A stretch of 64,000 nt of DNA from Agrobacterium rubi TR3 = NBRC 13261 (GTDB taxonomy: Bacteria > Pseudomonadota > Alphaproteobacteria > Rhizobiales > Rhizobiaceae), in assembly GCF_000739935.1 (NCBI RefSeq), contig NZ_BBJU01000004.1, positions 1 to 64,000 of the forward strand. Direction: 5' to 3'. Shown one piece after another: positions 1 through 8,987 of the stretch. The position numbers and the translations under genes were made by a program. The notes beneath the pieces are model-generated. The model did not search any database. It was not told the DNA's origin and saw only the letters and a list, made by a program, of their open reading frames with translations. How positions within the stretch are numbered: the first letter of the stretch is position 1; each line of letters begins with the position of its first letter.

Positions 1-115
1 CCTTATCCGCAGCCCTAGAGATGAGCGAGAGGTATCCACGAGTCGATCTCCCCACCTGTGGGGGAGATGCCCGGCAGGGCAGAGGGGGGCTAGCCACACC
101 CACTGCCGCCCATTC
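1..115. repeat. Partial copy of dispersed palindromic repeat A
   Basis: This is the right half of a long palindromic intergenic repeat that appears complete at 19929, 35872, 38095 and 45393. The shared core reads as a CGATCTCCCCACCTG arm, then GGGGGAGATGCCCGGCAGG and AGAGGGGGG, closing with CCACACCCACTGCC. The outer left arm lies before the window start. Its orientation matches the copies at 38095 and 45393. It resembles the rhizobial intergenic mosaic elements (RIME class), but family assignment is by resemblance only. Confidence 0.75.
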
Positions 116-117
116 AC

Positions 118-1161
118 CTACTCAAACCGATCAATAATACTGATCCCGCTATCCCTGAACGTATCCATCGCAGGCAGTGCCGTTACCGCATCCGACAACG
201 TAATATGCCGACCGATCAACTTTTCCGGCGAGAGCTTGCCGGAGTTGATCATCGCCAGCATATCGTCATAACGCCAGGCCTGCATGCCGTGGCTGCCATA
301 GATTTCCAGCTCATGGGCAATCACCCGCGCCATCGGTATCTGCGGCATGGAATGATCTGCCAGCATCAGGCCCACCTGCACATGGCGGCCGCGACGGCGC
401 AGGTTGGTGATGGAGTTGCAGCAGGTCTGCGGGTGGCCGAGTGCGTCAACGGAAACATGGGCACCGCCGCCGGTGATGTCGCGTACGGCTTCGCTCACAT
501 CCGAAACCTCGCGGCTGTTGATCGTGGCGGTGGCGCCCAGCTCTTTCGCCAGCGCCAGCTTGTCCTCGGCGATGTCGATGGCGACGACCTGCGCGCCCAA
601 GCCCGCACCGATCATGATAGCGGAGAGGCCCACGCCGCCGCAGCCATGCACGGCCAGCCATTCGCCGCCCTTCAGCCGACCCTGATCGACCACGGCGCGG
701 AAGGAGGTCGCGAAGCGGCAGCCGAGGCTGGCGGCGGTGTCGTAGCCCATCTCGTCGGGCATATGCACGAGGTTCTGGTCGGCGTAATCGATAGCGACAT
801 ATTCGGCGTAGGAGCCCCAATGGGTGAAGCCCGGCTGGAACTGCGTTTCGCAGACCTGCTGGTTGCCGGAGCGGCATTCCTGGCAATGGCCGCAGCCGGA
901 CACGAAGGGCACGGTCACGCGATCACCCACCTTGAAGCGCATGACGTTTTTGCCGACGGCGGAAATGACGCCCGCAAATTCATGGCCCGGCACATGCGGC
1001 AGGCGGATGTCGCTGTCGTGGCCCATCCAGCCGTGCCAGTCACTGCGGCACAGGCCGGTTGCCTTGACCGAGATCACCACGCCGCCCGGCGTCGGTTCCG
1101 GGTCCGGCAGGTTGGCGATGATAGGCGTTTCGCCGAAGCGTTCGTAGAATAATGCGCGCAT
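118..1161 (-). CDS. Zinc-dependent alcohol dehydrogenase (MDR family)
   Basis: 347-residue cytosolic medium-chain dehydrogenase/reductase. The catalytic zinc site is C38, H60/E61 and C148. The structural zinc is held by C90, C93, C96 and C104 in a CGHCQEC...C lobe. The Rossmann nucleotide loop is GCGGVG at 173-178. Family knowledge gives oxidation of a primary or secondary alcohol with NAD(P). It is the last gene of the leftward block, 56 bp after the ABC ATPase gene, so probably co-transcribed with it. That places an alcohol oxidation step next to amine/polyamine-type uptake and supports a role in amino-alcohol use (inference). The substrate cannot be read from sequence. Start ATG is preceded by GGAGAGCC. 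Confidence 0.88.
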   Translation of the reverse strand: MRALFYERFGETPIIANLPDPEPTPGGVVISVKATGLCRSDWHGWMGHDSDIRLPHVPGHEFAGVISAVGKNVMRFKVGDRVTVPFVSGCGHCQECRSGNQQVCETQFQPGFTHWGSYAEYVAIDYADQNLVHMPDEMGYDTAASLGCRFATSFRAVVDQGRLKGGEWLAVHGCGGVGLSAIMIGAGLGAQVVAIDIAEDKLALAKELGATATINSREVSDVSEAVRDITGGGAHVSVDALGHPQTCCNSITNLRRRGRHVQVGLMLADHSMPQIPMARVIAHELEIYGSHGMQAWRYDDMLAMINSGKLSPEKLIGRHITLSDAVTALPAMDTFRDSGISIIDRFE

Positions 1162-1217
1162 AATGGCTCTCCTGAGATGGCTTTTTCTAGCCCGATCTCT
1201 CAGTCGGAAACAGTGCG

Positions 1218-2276
1218 TCAGTCTGCTACAATCATCAAATCTTCTGATGCAAATTTCAGCGTGATGCGCTCACCAATGGCCGGTGGTGCGGTGCCGGGGT
1301 CGTTGAACATGTCGAAGGAGAGCGTGGCGCCGCCGACATCCAGACGCGTACGAATGACCGAGCCGAGGAAGTGGCTGGAGGTCACCGTGCCCGATATCGC
1401 GACGTCCCCGACATTGGCCTCACCCAGAGAACCGGCCTCGGGCCGCAGCGCCACGGTTACCTTTTCGCCGTTGGCTTTGTTCAGTGGCTTCTTCAACGAA
1501 ACCTGCTGGTCGCCGATCTGGATGGTGTTGGCGGACGAATCCACGACCGTCGCGTCGATGAGGTTCAGCGTGCCGACGAAGGAGGCGACGAAGCGGGTAG
1601 AGGGGCTGTTGTAAATCTCGAAGGGCGAACCGATCTGGTCGGCGCGTCCTGCATTCATCACCACGATGCGGTCGGAGATGGAGAGCGCTTCTTCCTGATC
1701 GTGCGTCACGAAAATGGTGGTGATGCCGAGCTTGCGCTGGATCTGACGGATTTCTTCGCGCAGCGAAACGCGGATTTTGGCGTCGAGTGCGGAGAGCGGT
1801 TCGTCCAGCAGCAAAACCTGCGGCTTGGGGGCCAGCGCACGCGCCAGAGCCACGCGCTGCTGCTGCCCGCCGGACATCTGGTAGGGATAGCGGTCGGCCA
1901 GATGATCCAGATGGATCAGCGCCAGCATTTCCTTCACCCGCGCATTGATTTCCGCCTTCGGCTTGCCCGCGATCTTGAGGCCGAAGGCGACGTTTTCGTA
2001 GACATTCATGTTGGGAAACAGCGCATAGGCCTGAAACACCATGCCGATATTGCGCTGGTTGGGTTTCAGCGTCGTCTGGTCCTTGCCGTTGATGACGATG
2101 GAGCCTTCGCTCGGCGTTTCGAAACCGGCGATCATGCGCAAAATGGTGGTCTTGCCGCAGCCGGATGGTCCGAGGAAGGAAACGAATTCGCCCTGTTCGA
2201 TCGCCATGTTGAAATCATGGACGACCTGAACCTGACCGAAGGATTTTCTGATGTTGTGCAGTGTCAAAAAGCTCAT
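1218..2276 (-). CDS. ABC importer ATP-binding protein, PotA-like
   Basis: 352-residue ATPase of a polyamine/iron-type ABC importer. Walker A is GPSGCGKTT (36-44), Q-loop near 82, signature MSGGQQQR (134-141), Walker B LLLDEP (155-160) and the switch histidine in VTHDQ. The C-terminal 120 residues form a TOBE-like domain typical of the PotA/FbpC/MalK group. It energises the two permeases encoded immediately upstream in transcription order (12 bp gap to the nearer one). The importer lies in the same leftward block as the RpiR-type regulator and a Zn-alcohol dehydrogenase. The ligand is unknown; polyamine, amino alcohol or aminophosphonate are all compatible with the family. Confidence 0.92.
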   Translation of the reverse strand: MSFLTLHNIRKSFGQVQVVHDFNMAIEQGEFVSFLGPSGCGKTTILRMIAGFETPSEGSIVINGKDQTTLKPNQRNIGMVFQAYALFPNMNVYENVAFGLKIAGKPKAEINARVKEMLALIHLDHLADRYPYQMSGGQQQRVALARALAPKPQVLLLDEPLSALDAKIRVSLREEIRQIQRKLGITTIFVTHDQEEALSISDRIVVMNAGRADQIGSPFEIYNSPSTRFVASFVGTLNLIDATVVDSSANTIQIGDQQVSLKKPLNKANGEKVTVALRPEAGSLGEANVGDVAISGTVTSSHFLGSVIRTRLDVGGATLSFDMFNDPGTAPPAIGERITLKFASEDLMIVAD

Positions 2277-2287
2277 AAAATAAGTCC

Positions 2288-3079
2288 TCAGGCCTTGGGA
2301 GGCGCGCCTTTTTGATAGCGCGAGACGAGTTGGATCAGACCCAGGCAGCCCCAGGTGATGCCGAACGAAATGACGGCCAGCGCAGCAGGCTCATAGGCGC
2401 GGTTGGCACCCAGCAACTGCATGTATGGGCCGAAGGCCGGGCGGTTCAGCAGCGCTGCCATGGTGAATTCACCGATGACGATGGCAAAGGTGAGAAACGC
2501 ACCCGATAGCACCGCAACCAGCACGTTCGGCAAAATGATGCGGGCGAGAATCGTCGTCCATCCCGCACCGAGGCTTTGTGCGGCCTCCGTCAGTGTGGTG
2601 ATGTCGATGGTGCGCAACCCGGTATCGACGGCGCGGTACATATAGGGCAGGGCGAGCGTCGTGTAACCGAACACCAGAAGCAGATTGGTGCCTGATGTCG
2701 TTCCCGTCAGCGGCAACCAGCTGGAGGTGTTGTAGAGCCTGATATAACCGAACACGATGACGATGGCCGGAATGACCAGCGGCAGAAGCGTGATGAACTC
2801 GATGACCGGGCGAAGGGCCGGCAGTTTCAGCCGCACCCAATAGGCTGTGGGAACGACCAGCAGGATGCCGAAAATAATGGTGCACAGTGCCATCACGATG
2901 GAGAAGGTGAACGTCTCCTGAAAGCGCGGGTCGCTGAGAACCTTGCCATAGGCATCGAAGGAATATTCACCGCGCCGCATTTTCAGTGAGAAGTTGGTCA
3001 TTCCGATCAGCGGCAGGGCAAAATAGAGCAGGCCGAACAGCAGCGCGCCCCAGGCGAAAATCCGCTTCATTTCAGCCAC
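2288..3079 (-). CDS. ABC importer permease, PotC-like
   Basis: 263-residue inner-membrane permease with about six transmembrane segments. The BPD_transp_1 coupling region lies around residues 148-175 (TLTEAAQSLGAGWTTILARI; compare EAA-x3-G). It overlaps the upstream permease gene by 13 bp, so the two subunits are translationally coupled. With the partner permease (3067-3957) it should form the heterodimeric channel of the importer whose ATPase is encoded next. N-terminal MAEMKRIFAWGALLF leads straight into the first membrane helix, with no cleavable signal. Confidence 0.9.
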   Translation of the reverse strand: MAEMKRIFAWGALLFGLLYFALPLIGMTNFSLKMRRGEYSFDAYGKVLSDPRFQETFTFSIVMALCTIIFGILLVVPTAYWVRLKLPALRPVIEFITLLPLVIPAIVIVFGYIRLYNTSSWLPLTGTTSGTNLLLVFGYTTLALPYMYRAVDTGLRTIDITTLTEAAQSLGAGWTTILARIILPNVLVAVLSGAFLTFAIVIGEFTMAALLNRPAFGPYMQLLGANRAYEPAALAVISFGITWGCLGLIQLVSRYQKGAPPKA

Positions 3080-3957
3080 CTCTCGCTGCGCGTGCGCATC
3101 CAGATATAGAGCATGTTGGCAATGCAGGTCACAAGGATCATGCCGAAGGCCAGCGCATAACCAAGGTTGGGATTGCCCAACACGTCACCGCGGATTTGCG
3201 CAAACAGCAGGATCGGCACGATGTTGAGCGAGGAGCCGGTGAGCGCAATCGCAGTCGCAACGGCCCCGAAGGCATTGGCGAACAGCAGCGAGAATGTGCC
3301 GAGAATGGAGGGCAGCAGAATGGGGAAGGCCACCATGCGCCAATATTGAAAGCCGCTGGCACCCAGAATTTCCGCTGCCTCGCGCCATTCGCGCTTCAGG
3401 CCATCCAGTGCTGGCGTAATGATGAGGATCATGAGGGGTATCTGGAAAAACAGATAGGTGACCGTCAGGCCCCAGAAGGACAGAATGTTGAAGCCGAGCA
3501 GGCGCAGATCGAGCCCGAGCTGCGTTTTCAGAAACACGGTGACGAGGCCGACAGGGCCAAGCGTGGCGATAAAGGCGAAGGCGAGCGGTACGCCTGCAAA
3601 TTGCGAGGCGACGCCGGAAAAGGTCAGAAGCGGCGCGCGAATTTTCTGTGGCAAGCCACCGAGAACAACGGCGGTCGCGACGCCAAAGCCGATCAGACAG
3701 CCGAGTGCGGCGGATGCAACGCTGATCTTGATGGAAATCCAGTAGGCCGAGAGAATGGATTGGGTGAACAGGCCAGCGATGTTTTCAAACGTAAAACTGC
3801 CATCGGGCGTCTGAAATGCGCCAATGACGATCTTCATCGTTGGCATGATCAAAAAAAGAAGAATGAAAATTGCAAATGGCAGAACGCCCAACCATTCCAG
3901 CTTCAGGCGGCGCCCAGCTGCTGGTCGCGGTGGCGCGCCATGGGTGTTTGATGACAT
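3067..3957 (-). CDS. ABC importer permease, PotB-like
   Basis: 296-residue inner-membrane permease with a cytoplasmic N-terminal tail (about 22 residues, basic) and roughly six membrane helices. The EAA coupling loop is visible at WREAAEILGASGFQYWRMV. It is the first of the two permeases in transcription order and its end overlaps the second. It is separated from the substrate-binding protein gene by 112 bp containing a large stem-loop, which suggests that the binding protein is made in excess over the membrane components (inference). Confidence 0.9.
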   Translation of the reverse strand: MSSNTHGAPPRPAAGRRLKLEWLGVLPFAIFILLFLIMPTMKIVIGAFQTPDGSFTFENIAGLFTQSILSAYWISIKISVASAALGCLIGFGVATAVVLGGLPQKIRAPLLTFSGVASQFAGVPLAFAFIATLGPVGLVTVFLKTQLGLDLRLLGFNILSFWGLTVTYLFFQIPLMILIITPALDGLKREWREAAEILGASGFQYWRMVAFPILLPSILGTFSLLFANAFGAVATAIALTGSSLNIVPILLFAQIRGDVLGNPNLGYALAFGMILVTCIANMLYIWMRTRSERWLK

Positions 3958-4007
3958 ATGATGTTCCCAAACGCCGCGATCATCGCGGTCTTTATGTCTT
4001 ATAAAAT

Positions 4008-4060
4008 CAGCCGCCCCTGCTTTTGAAAAGCCTCAGCCTTCAAAAAGATAAGGGCGGCTG
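4008..4060 (-). terminator. Intercistronic stem-loop between binding-protein and permease genes
   Basis: CAGCCGCCC (4008-4016) pairs exactly with GGGCGGCTG (4052-4060). Inside the loop TTTTGAA (4021-4027) pairs with TTCAAAA (4039-4045), giving a two-tier hairpin. Read on the minus strand it is followed by GATTTTAT. This is an attenuating or mRNA-stabilising structure of the kind common after binding-protein genes in ABC operons. It is not a strong terminator, since the U-tract is interrupted. Confidence 0.55.
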
Positions 4061-4069
4061 TTTCGTTCG

Positions 4070-5176
4070 TTACTTCACGTTGGCGCCGACTACCTTGTCC
4101 CAACCGCCAGTGACGGCAGCCTTGTTGGCATCGACGTCTTCGAGTGTCGGGAAGATGGCCTTTTCATAGGCTGCTGCCGGTGGCAGGGCGTCCAGAAGAT
4201 CCTTCGGAATCTTGTTTGCCTTTGCCATCGCGTTGAAGCGGATCGGGTGGCAGAAGCCCTTTAACCAGCCAAGCTGACCGTCGTCGGAATAGAGATGCTC
4301 CATCCATAGCTTGGCAGCGTTTGGATGCGGTGCATAGGCAGAGATGCCCTGCACGTAAACACCCGCCAGAACGCCCTTTTCAGGAACGACGACTTCCGTC
4401 GGCGGGTTGCCGTTCAGCGTCTTGGCCCAGGAAAGGGCGTTATAGTCCCATGCAACGACGATCGGTGTTGCGCCCTGTGCTAGCGTACCGGCCTTGCCGA
4501 TGACAGGCACGAAGTTGCCAGCCTTGTTGAGGTCGGCGAAGTATTTCAGGCCAGCTTCACCGGCTTCCTTGCCGTCCTTCGCACCGGTGGAAAGACCGGC
4601 GGCGAGAACACCCAGAATAGCCTGGTTGGAGGCGCGTGGGTCACCGGCCAGAGCAACCTGACCGGCATATTCCGGCTTCAGCAGATCGGCCCAGTCCTTT
4701 GGAGAATTGGTGACGAGGTCCTTGTTCACGAAGATGGACATGACGCCGTAATAATCGCCATACCAGTAGCCTTCGGCGTCCTTCACATTGTCAGGAATTT
4801 CGTCCCAGGTGGAAACCTTGTAAGGCTGGAGAAGGCCTTCCTTCTTCATCTGTGGGCCGAATGCGAGACCGACGTCGATCACGTCAGGAGCCTGCGGACC
4901 CTTGTTGTCCTTGTTGGCCTTCACGGCTTCCACTTCGTCGGCAGAACCGGCGTCAGGGTTCAGCTCGTTGACCTGGATTTCAGGATATTTTGCCTTGAAG
5001 GAGGCGATGACGTCGCCGTAACCGCACCAGTCGTGGGGCAGGGCGATAGTCGTCAGCATGCCTTCCTTCTTGGCGGCAGCGATGAGTTCTTCGCTCGGTG
5101 CGGCAGAAGCAATCGCAGTGGATGCGATGACCATTGCGGTGGTGAGCGATAGCAGTCGGCGGCTGTGCGAGATCAC
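4070..5176 (-). CDS. ABC importer periplasmic substrate-binding protein (AfuA/PotD-type)
   Basis: 368-residue secreted binding protein. A signal peptide spans about residues 1-25 (basic MISHSRR start, hydrophobic core, ASA-A cleavage site). The mature part has the family 1/6 extracellular-binding fold, with PDVIDVG and the IFVNKDLV hinge region. The start is GTG at 5176, chosen because AGAGGAGAA lies just upstream and the signal peptide begins there. It delivers ligand to the permeases encoded downstream. Related proteins bind ferric ion, polyamines, 2-aminoethylphosphonate or phosphorylated sugars. There is no cysteine lipobox, so it should be free in the periplasm. Confidence 0.9.
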   Translation of the reverse strand: MISHSRRLLSLTTAMVIASTAIASAAPSEELIAAAKKEGMLTTIALPHDWCGYGDVIASFKAKYPEIQVNELNPDAGSADEVEAVKANKDNKGPQAPDVIDVGLAFGPQMKKEGLLQPYKVSTWDEIPDNVKDAEGYWYGDYYGVMSIFVNKDLVTNSPKDWADLLKPEYAGQVALAGDPRASNQAILGVLAAGLSTGAKDGKEAGEAGLKYFADLNKAGNFVPVIGKAGTLAQGATPIVVAWDYNALSWAKTLNGNPPTEVVVPEKGVLAGVYVQGISAYAPHPNAAKLWMEHLYSDDGQLGWLKGFCHPIRFNAMAKANKIPKDLLDALPPAAAYEKAIFPTLEDVDANKAAVTGGWDKVVGANVK

Positions 5177-5385
5177 GGTTAGTTCTCCTCTGGTGTCTGA
5201 TGCGTCTGACGACGCTGTACGTGGGTTGCATGAATGTTATGTGACGGATTTTTCAGGCGGTCTCCCGCCCTCATCATGGTCCCTGCCGTTTTCTTGCCAT
5301 CATTGCGCCCTGTCGTCGCCATGATATTTGAGAAACGACATAAAAAATTCGTGTTGCGCCATTCGTTCGCTGGTAGACGCTTTCT

Positions 5386-6270
5386 TCAGTTCTCCTCTTT
5401 TCCCGGCTTTCGAAAAAGGCGGGTCTGCTCGAACAGGCCTTCCAGCGAATTCATCCGCTGACGGGTTTCATCCCAGCCATTGCTTTGCACCGCCTCGATC
5501 AGCGCCTCCACCACGAACAGCGTCACCACCGAGCTGTCCCATGCGGATGGCGCTTCGATGCGTACGCGAAACGTATGTTCGGCAAAGCGCGAGACGGGGG
5601 ATGTCCACTGGTCGGTGAACAGCAGAATGCGAACATTGTTGTCGTGCGCCACCTGCGCCAGCGTCACCATGTCCTGCTCGTAACGACGGATATCGAAGAT
5701 CACCAGAACGTCGCCCGCGTTCATGTTCAGCATATATTGCGGCCATGAACTGGAATTGGAAGACATCAGCGCCGTCTTTGGCCGGATGACCTGCATGTGC
5801 GTGAAGAAATATTCGGCAATCGCCCCGGTGATGCGCCCGCCGACGAAGTAGATGCTGCGTTTTCTATCTGCCAGAAGGGTGGCGGCATTGTCGAAGGATG
5901 CGGTATCGAGATCGCTCAGCGTATCGCGCAGGTTTCCGGTGATGGCATCGGCGAAGCGGTTGAGAATATGCAGGCCCGGTGCGTTGCTGGCCCAGCGGTC
6001 ATGCTTGGCAATGGGGTTGGAAATCGTCGCTTCCAGTTCCTGATGCAGCCTTCCCTGAAACTCTGCATACCCTTTGAAACCGAGCTTTTGCACCATGCGC
6101 GCCACCGTCGGCGTCGAGACCCCGGCATTTTCGGCGACTATCGTGATACTGCCCAGCCCCGAGACCGGGTAATTGCCGAGAAGACTTTCCGCAAGGCGCT
6201 TTTCGGCACGCGTCAGGGTCTCGTACTGAGCCTGGATAACGTCCGAAACGGTCGCGGCCGAACTGTGCAA
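5386..6270 (-). CDS. MurR/RpiR-family transcriptional regulator
   Basis: 294-residue regulator. An N-terminal HTH_6 domain (about 10-80, with VSTPTVARMVQKLGFKGY as the recognition region) is followed by a SIS domain (about 125-265) that in this family binds a phosphosugar or other small effector. The start is TTG at 6270, because no ATG occurs before residue 59 and GGGGA sits 5 bp upstream. The gene is divergent from the catabolic gene block starting near 6427 and lies upstream of the importer genes on the same strand. It is therefore the obvious candidate regulator of both. An effector other than a sugar phosphate is possible in this context. Confidence 0.88.
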   Translation of the reverse strand: MHSSAATVSDVIQAQYETLTRAEKRLAESLLGNYPVSGLGSITIVAENAGVSTPTVARMVQKLGFKGYAEFQGRLHQELEATISNPIAKHDRWASNAPGLHILNRFADAITGNLRDTLSDLDTASFDNAATLLADRKRSIYFVGGRITGAIAEYFFTHMQVIRPKTALMSSNSSSWPQYMLNMNAGDVLVIFDIRRYEQDMVTLAQVAHDNNVRILLFTDQWTSPVSRFAEHTFRVRIEAPSAWDSSVVTLFVVEALIEAVQSNGWDETRQRMNSLEGLFEQTRLFRKPGKEEN

Positions 6271-6356
6271 ATTTTTCCCCTAGCCGAGCTTTTCGCCGGT
6301 CTGTTAGCGCTGATTAAGATACGGAGGGCAAAAGGAGTCAATCGAAAAAATGAAGA

Positions 6357-6407
6357 GAAAATTTCAAAAACCATTTGACACTTTGGCGTGTGTGAAGAAT
6401 TCTTTTC
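6357..6407. promoter_or_regulatory. Candidate operator/promoter region between divergent blocks
   Basis: The 156-177 bp divergent spacer contains the exact palindrome GAAAATTTC centre (6357-6365), a TTGACA hexamer at 6375-6380 reading right, and the near-palindrome GAAGAATTCTTTTC at 6394-6407. The latter overlaps where the -10 element would be (AATTCT, 17 bp after TTGACA). An RpiR-type repressor could act here on the rightward catabolic genes. The hexamer is seen; binding by the neighbouring regulator is inference. Confidence 0.4.
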
Positions 6408-6447
6408 TAACTGTCGGGGGGCAGTGATGTTGACAGCGGGGTACACC

Positions 6448-7221
6448 ATGACGGTGCAAGCACAGTTTTTCACAAGCGACGAGGCTGAGCCCGTTGTCGT
6501 GGAAAACCCGCTCGGCAAGGGCCGGGTGCTGCTCGTCTGCGAACACGCCTCTCACACGCTGCCCGCCCGCTTCGGCACCCTTGGCCTCAGCGAAGATGTG
6601 CGCACAAGTCATATCGCCTGGGACCCCGGTGCTCTCGCGGTGACCCGTCTTTTGTCAGCCAGTCTCGACGCCACCGTCATCTACCAGAACTATTCCCGGC
6701 TGATCTACGATTGCAACCGCCCGCCGGAATCGCCTTCGGCCATGCCTGTTACCAGCGAGATTTACGACATTCCCGGCAATGCGGATTTGAGTGAAGCAGA
6801 GCGTTTTGCCCGCACGGCAGCGCTCTACATCCCGTTTCAGACCCGCGTAAGCGATCTCATCGCCAGCAAACGAGAGGCGGGACTCGAGACGGTTCTGGTG
6901 ACCATGCACAGCTTCACGCCCGTCTATCACGGCAAGCGCCGTGAGGTCGAAATCGGCCTTCTGCACGATACGGATGCGCGGCTGGTGGATGCCATGTTGG
7001 ACCATGTGGAGGACAAAAATTTCCGGGTCGAGCGCAACGAACCCTATGGCCCCGAGGATGGTGTGACGCACACGCTGCGCCTCCATGCGCTGCCCAATGG
7101 GCTGTTGAACGTTATGATCGAGGTCCGAAATGACCTGATCCAGAATGAGGAGGGGCAGCGGGCTGCTGCCGGTTTTCTGAGTGAGCTTTTGACAAAGGCA
7201 ATTGCCGCTCACAGCCCCTGA
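6448..7221 (+). CDS. N-formylglutamate amidohydrolase family protein
   Basis: About 257 residues, cytosolic. The fold family is the HutG-type N-formylglutamate deformylase, a zinc-dependent amidohydrolase. Visible family features are VCEHASHTLP near the start, the DPGA and YDCNR segments, VTMHSFTPV in the middle and IEVRNDL near the end. Two starts are possible: ATG 6448 (GCGGGG 6 bp upstream) or ATG 6427 (GGGGGG upstream, 7 extra residues). No histidine-utilisation genes lie nearby. Its neighbours are an amino-alcohol permease, a GS-like ligase and two oxidoreductases, so the amide it hydrolyses may be a gamma-glutamyl or related N-acyl product rather than N-formylglutamate (inference). Confidence 0.8.
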   Translation: MTVQAQFFTSDEAEPVVVENPLGKGRVLLVCEHASHTLPARFGTLGLSEDVRTSHIAWDPGALAVTRLLSASLDATVIYQNYSRLIYDCNRPPESPSAMPVTSEIYDIPGNADLSEAERFARTAALYIPFQTRVSDLIASKREAGLETVLVTMHSFTPVYHGKRREVEIGLLHDTDARLVDAMLDHVEDKNFRVERNEPYGPEDGVTHTLRLHALPNGLLNVMIEVRNDLIQNEEGQRAAAGFLSELLTKAIAAHSP

Positions 7222-7414
7222 ATTCGCTTTGGCGGGAATTGCCCCGCCGGGCAGGAATGCCGTTGCATATCCAAAGAAGGCCTGACAGGTCCGGGGTGCA
7301 ACGTGGGAACAGCAGATGTGCATGGCGTGATCGGGTTTTCCTATCGCGCCGAGACTGGGGCAAAATCGGCCATTCTGGCTGACGGCCTGTTTTTCTTGAT
7401 CAGGAGAGAACGGC

Positions 7415-8929
7415 ATGGACAATTCATCATCAGGCGTCAGCTATAAGAAGGCCGACGCATCCTACTTCGAAAAAAGAGGACTCTCGCGCTATGCGGGTGT
7501 CTGGTCGCTCTGGGCGCTGGGCGTCGGCGCGGTTATTTCAGGCCATTTTTCCGGCTGGAACTTCGGCTTCGCCACCGGCGGCTGGGGCGGCATGCTGGTT
7601 GCGGGCATGATCATTGCCGTCATGTATCTGGGGCTGACATTCTCGATTGCGGAAATGAGCCCGGCGCTGCCACATACGGGCGCGGCCTATTCCTTTGCGC
7701 GCACGGCCATGGGGCCATGGGGCGGCTTCATCACCGGCCTGTGCGAGAACGTCGAATACGTCCTCACCCCCGCCGTCATCGTCACCTTCATCACGGCCTA
7801 TGTGAACTCCATTCTGGGGCTCGATCCGGTCTATTCACCGCTCCTCTGGGTGCTGTTCTACGTCATCTTTCTGGCGCTCAACGTCTTCGGTCTTGAACTA
7901 TCCTTCAAGGTAACGTTGGTCATCACGCTGATTTCGCTCGGTGTTCTCGTCTTCTTCTGGGTCAGCGCCATCCCCAATATGGACTTCTCCCGCTGGGCAC
8001 TGAACATCGGCGTCGGGCCGGATGGTGCAGCGGTCGAACTGCCAGAAGGCAACGGCTCGTTCTTCCCCTTCGGTTTCTCCGGCGTTCTTGCTACACTGCC
8101 CTTTGCTGTCTGGCTGTTCCTCGCCATCGAACAATTGCCGCTGGCTGCCGAAGAATCGGTAGATCCCAAGCGCGATATGCCCAAGGGCATCATTCTCGGC
8201 ATCATCACGCTGATGATTTCCGCCTTCATGATCGTGCTGCTCAACCCCTCGCTTCCCGGCATCGGCGCCTTCCATCTCGGTTCCTCGCTGGAGCCGCTGC
8301 TGGATGGTTTCAAGGCTGTCTATGGTGATGGTGGCGTTGTTCTCTTGGGCTTTGTGGCACTCACAGGCCTCATCGCCAGCTTCCACACGATCCTCTATGC
8401 GCAGGGTCGCCAGATCTATTCGCTGTCGCGTGCGGGCTATTTCCCGACAGCACTTTCCGTCACCCACCCCAAGTTCAAGACACCGCATGTCGCGATGTTG
8501 ACGGGTGCCATCGTCGGTCTTGCTGTGATGATGACCATCTGGTTCGCACTGGGTGCCACCGAAGGCGGCAGCATTATCGGCAGCGTGCTGCTCAATATGG
8601 CTGTGTTCGGCGCGATGTTCTCCTACATCATGCAGGCCATCTCCTTCATCATGCTGCGCCGTAACCTGCCGGATATCGAACGGCCCTTCCGTTCGCCGCT
8701 CGGCATTCCCGGTGCTGTCTTGACCATTATCATCGCTGTCATAACCTTGCTCTATCAGGTGCAGGACCCGAACTTCACCAAGGGCGTGATCTGGGTGGCG
8801 CTGTGGTTTGCCGTCGCCATCGCCTATTTCGCGCTGGTTGGCCGTCACCGCCTCATCCTGTCGCCGGAAGAGGAATTTGCGCTGGAGCACAAGCAGGCCG
8901 CACTCAATGCGGCGGCCTCCAAGGCTTGA
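7415..8929 (+). CDS. eat: Ethanolamine-type APC permease
   Basis: 504-residue inner-membrane transporter of the APC superfamily with about 12 membrane helices. The N-terminal FEKRGLSRYAGVWSLWALG and GHFSGWNFGFATGGWGG stretches are characteristic of ethanolamine permeases (Eat). The acidic-basic C-tail is cytosolic. Start ATG follows AGGAGAG. The gene is 193 bp after the amidohydrolase and 58 bp before the GS-like gene. No ethanolamine ammonia-lyase (eutBC) or microcompartment genes are in the window, so the imported amine is probably processed by the ligase encoded next. Ethanolamine itself or another small amino alcohol is plausible. Confidence 0.85.
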   Translation: MDNSSSGVSYKKADASYFEKRGLSRYAGVWSLWALGVGAVISGHFSGWNFGFATGGWGGMLVAGMIIAVMYLGLTFSIAEMSPALPHTGAAYSFARTAMGPWGGFITGLCENVEYVLTPAVIVTFITAYVNSILGLDPVYSPLLWVLFYVIFLALNVFGLELSFKVTLVITLISLGVLVFFWVSAIPNMDFSRWALNIGVGPDGAAVELPEGNGSFFPFGFSGVLATLPFAVWLFLAIEQLPLAAEESVDPKRDMPKGIILGIITLMISAFMIVLLNPSLPGIGAFHLGSSLEPLLDGFKAVYGDGGVVLLGFVALTGLIASFHTILYAQGRQIYSLSRAGYFPTALSVTHPKFKTPHVAMLTGAIVGLAVMMTIWFALGATEGGSIIGSVLLNMAVFGAMFSYIMQAISFIMLRRNLPDIERPFRSPLGIPGAVLTIIIAVITLLYQVQDPNFTKGVIWVALWFAVAIAYFALVGRHRLILSPEEEFALEHKQAALNAAASKA

Positions 8930-8939
8930 CCGATAAACA

Positions 8940-8961
8940 GGGCGACCGGCAACGGTCGCCC
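8940..8961 (+). other. Intercistronic hairpin between permease and ligase genes
   Basis: GGGCGACC (8940-8947) and GGTCGCCC (8954-8961) form a perfect 8-bp stem with a 6-nt loop in the short gap between the two genes. There is no U-tract, so it is more likely an mRNA-stability or processing element than a terminator. Confidence 0.5.
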
Positions 8962-8987
8962 CATAAAACAAAGGGAACGAAACGATC

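Noticed and set aside
205..1152. 315-codon open frame opposite the Zn-alcohol dehydrogenase
   Set aside because: It mirrors a gene with clear zinc-site motifs, its composition is that of a GC-rich antisense frame, and no ribosome site or family feature was seen.
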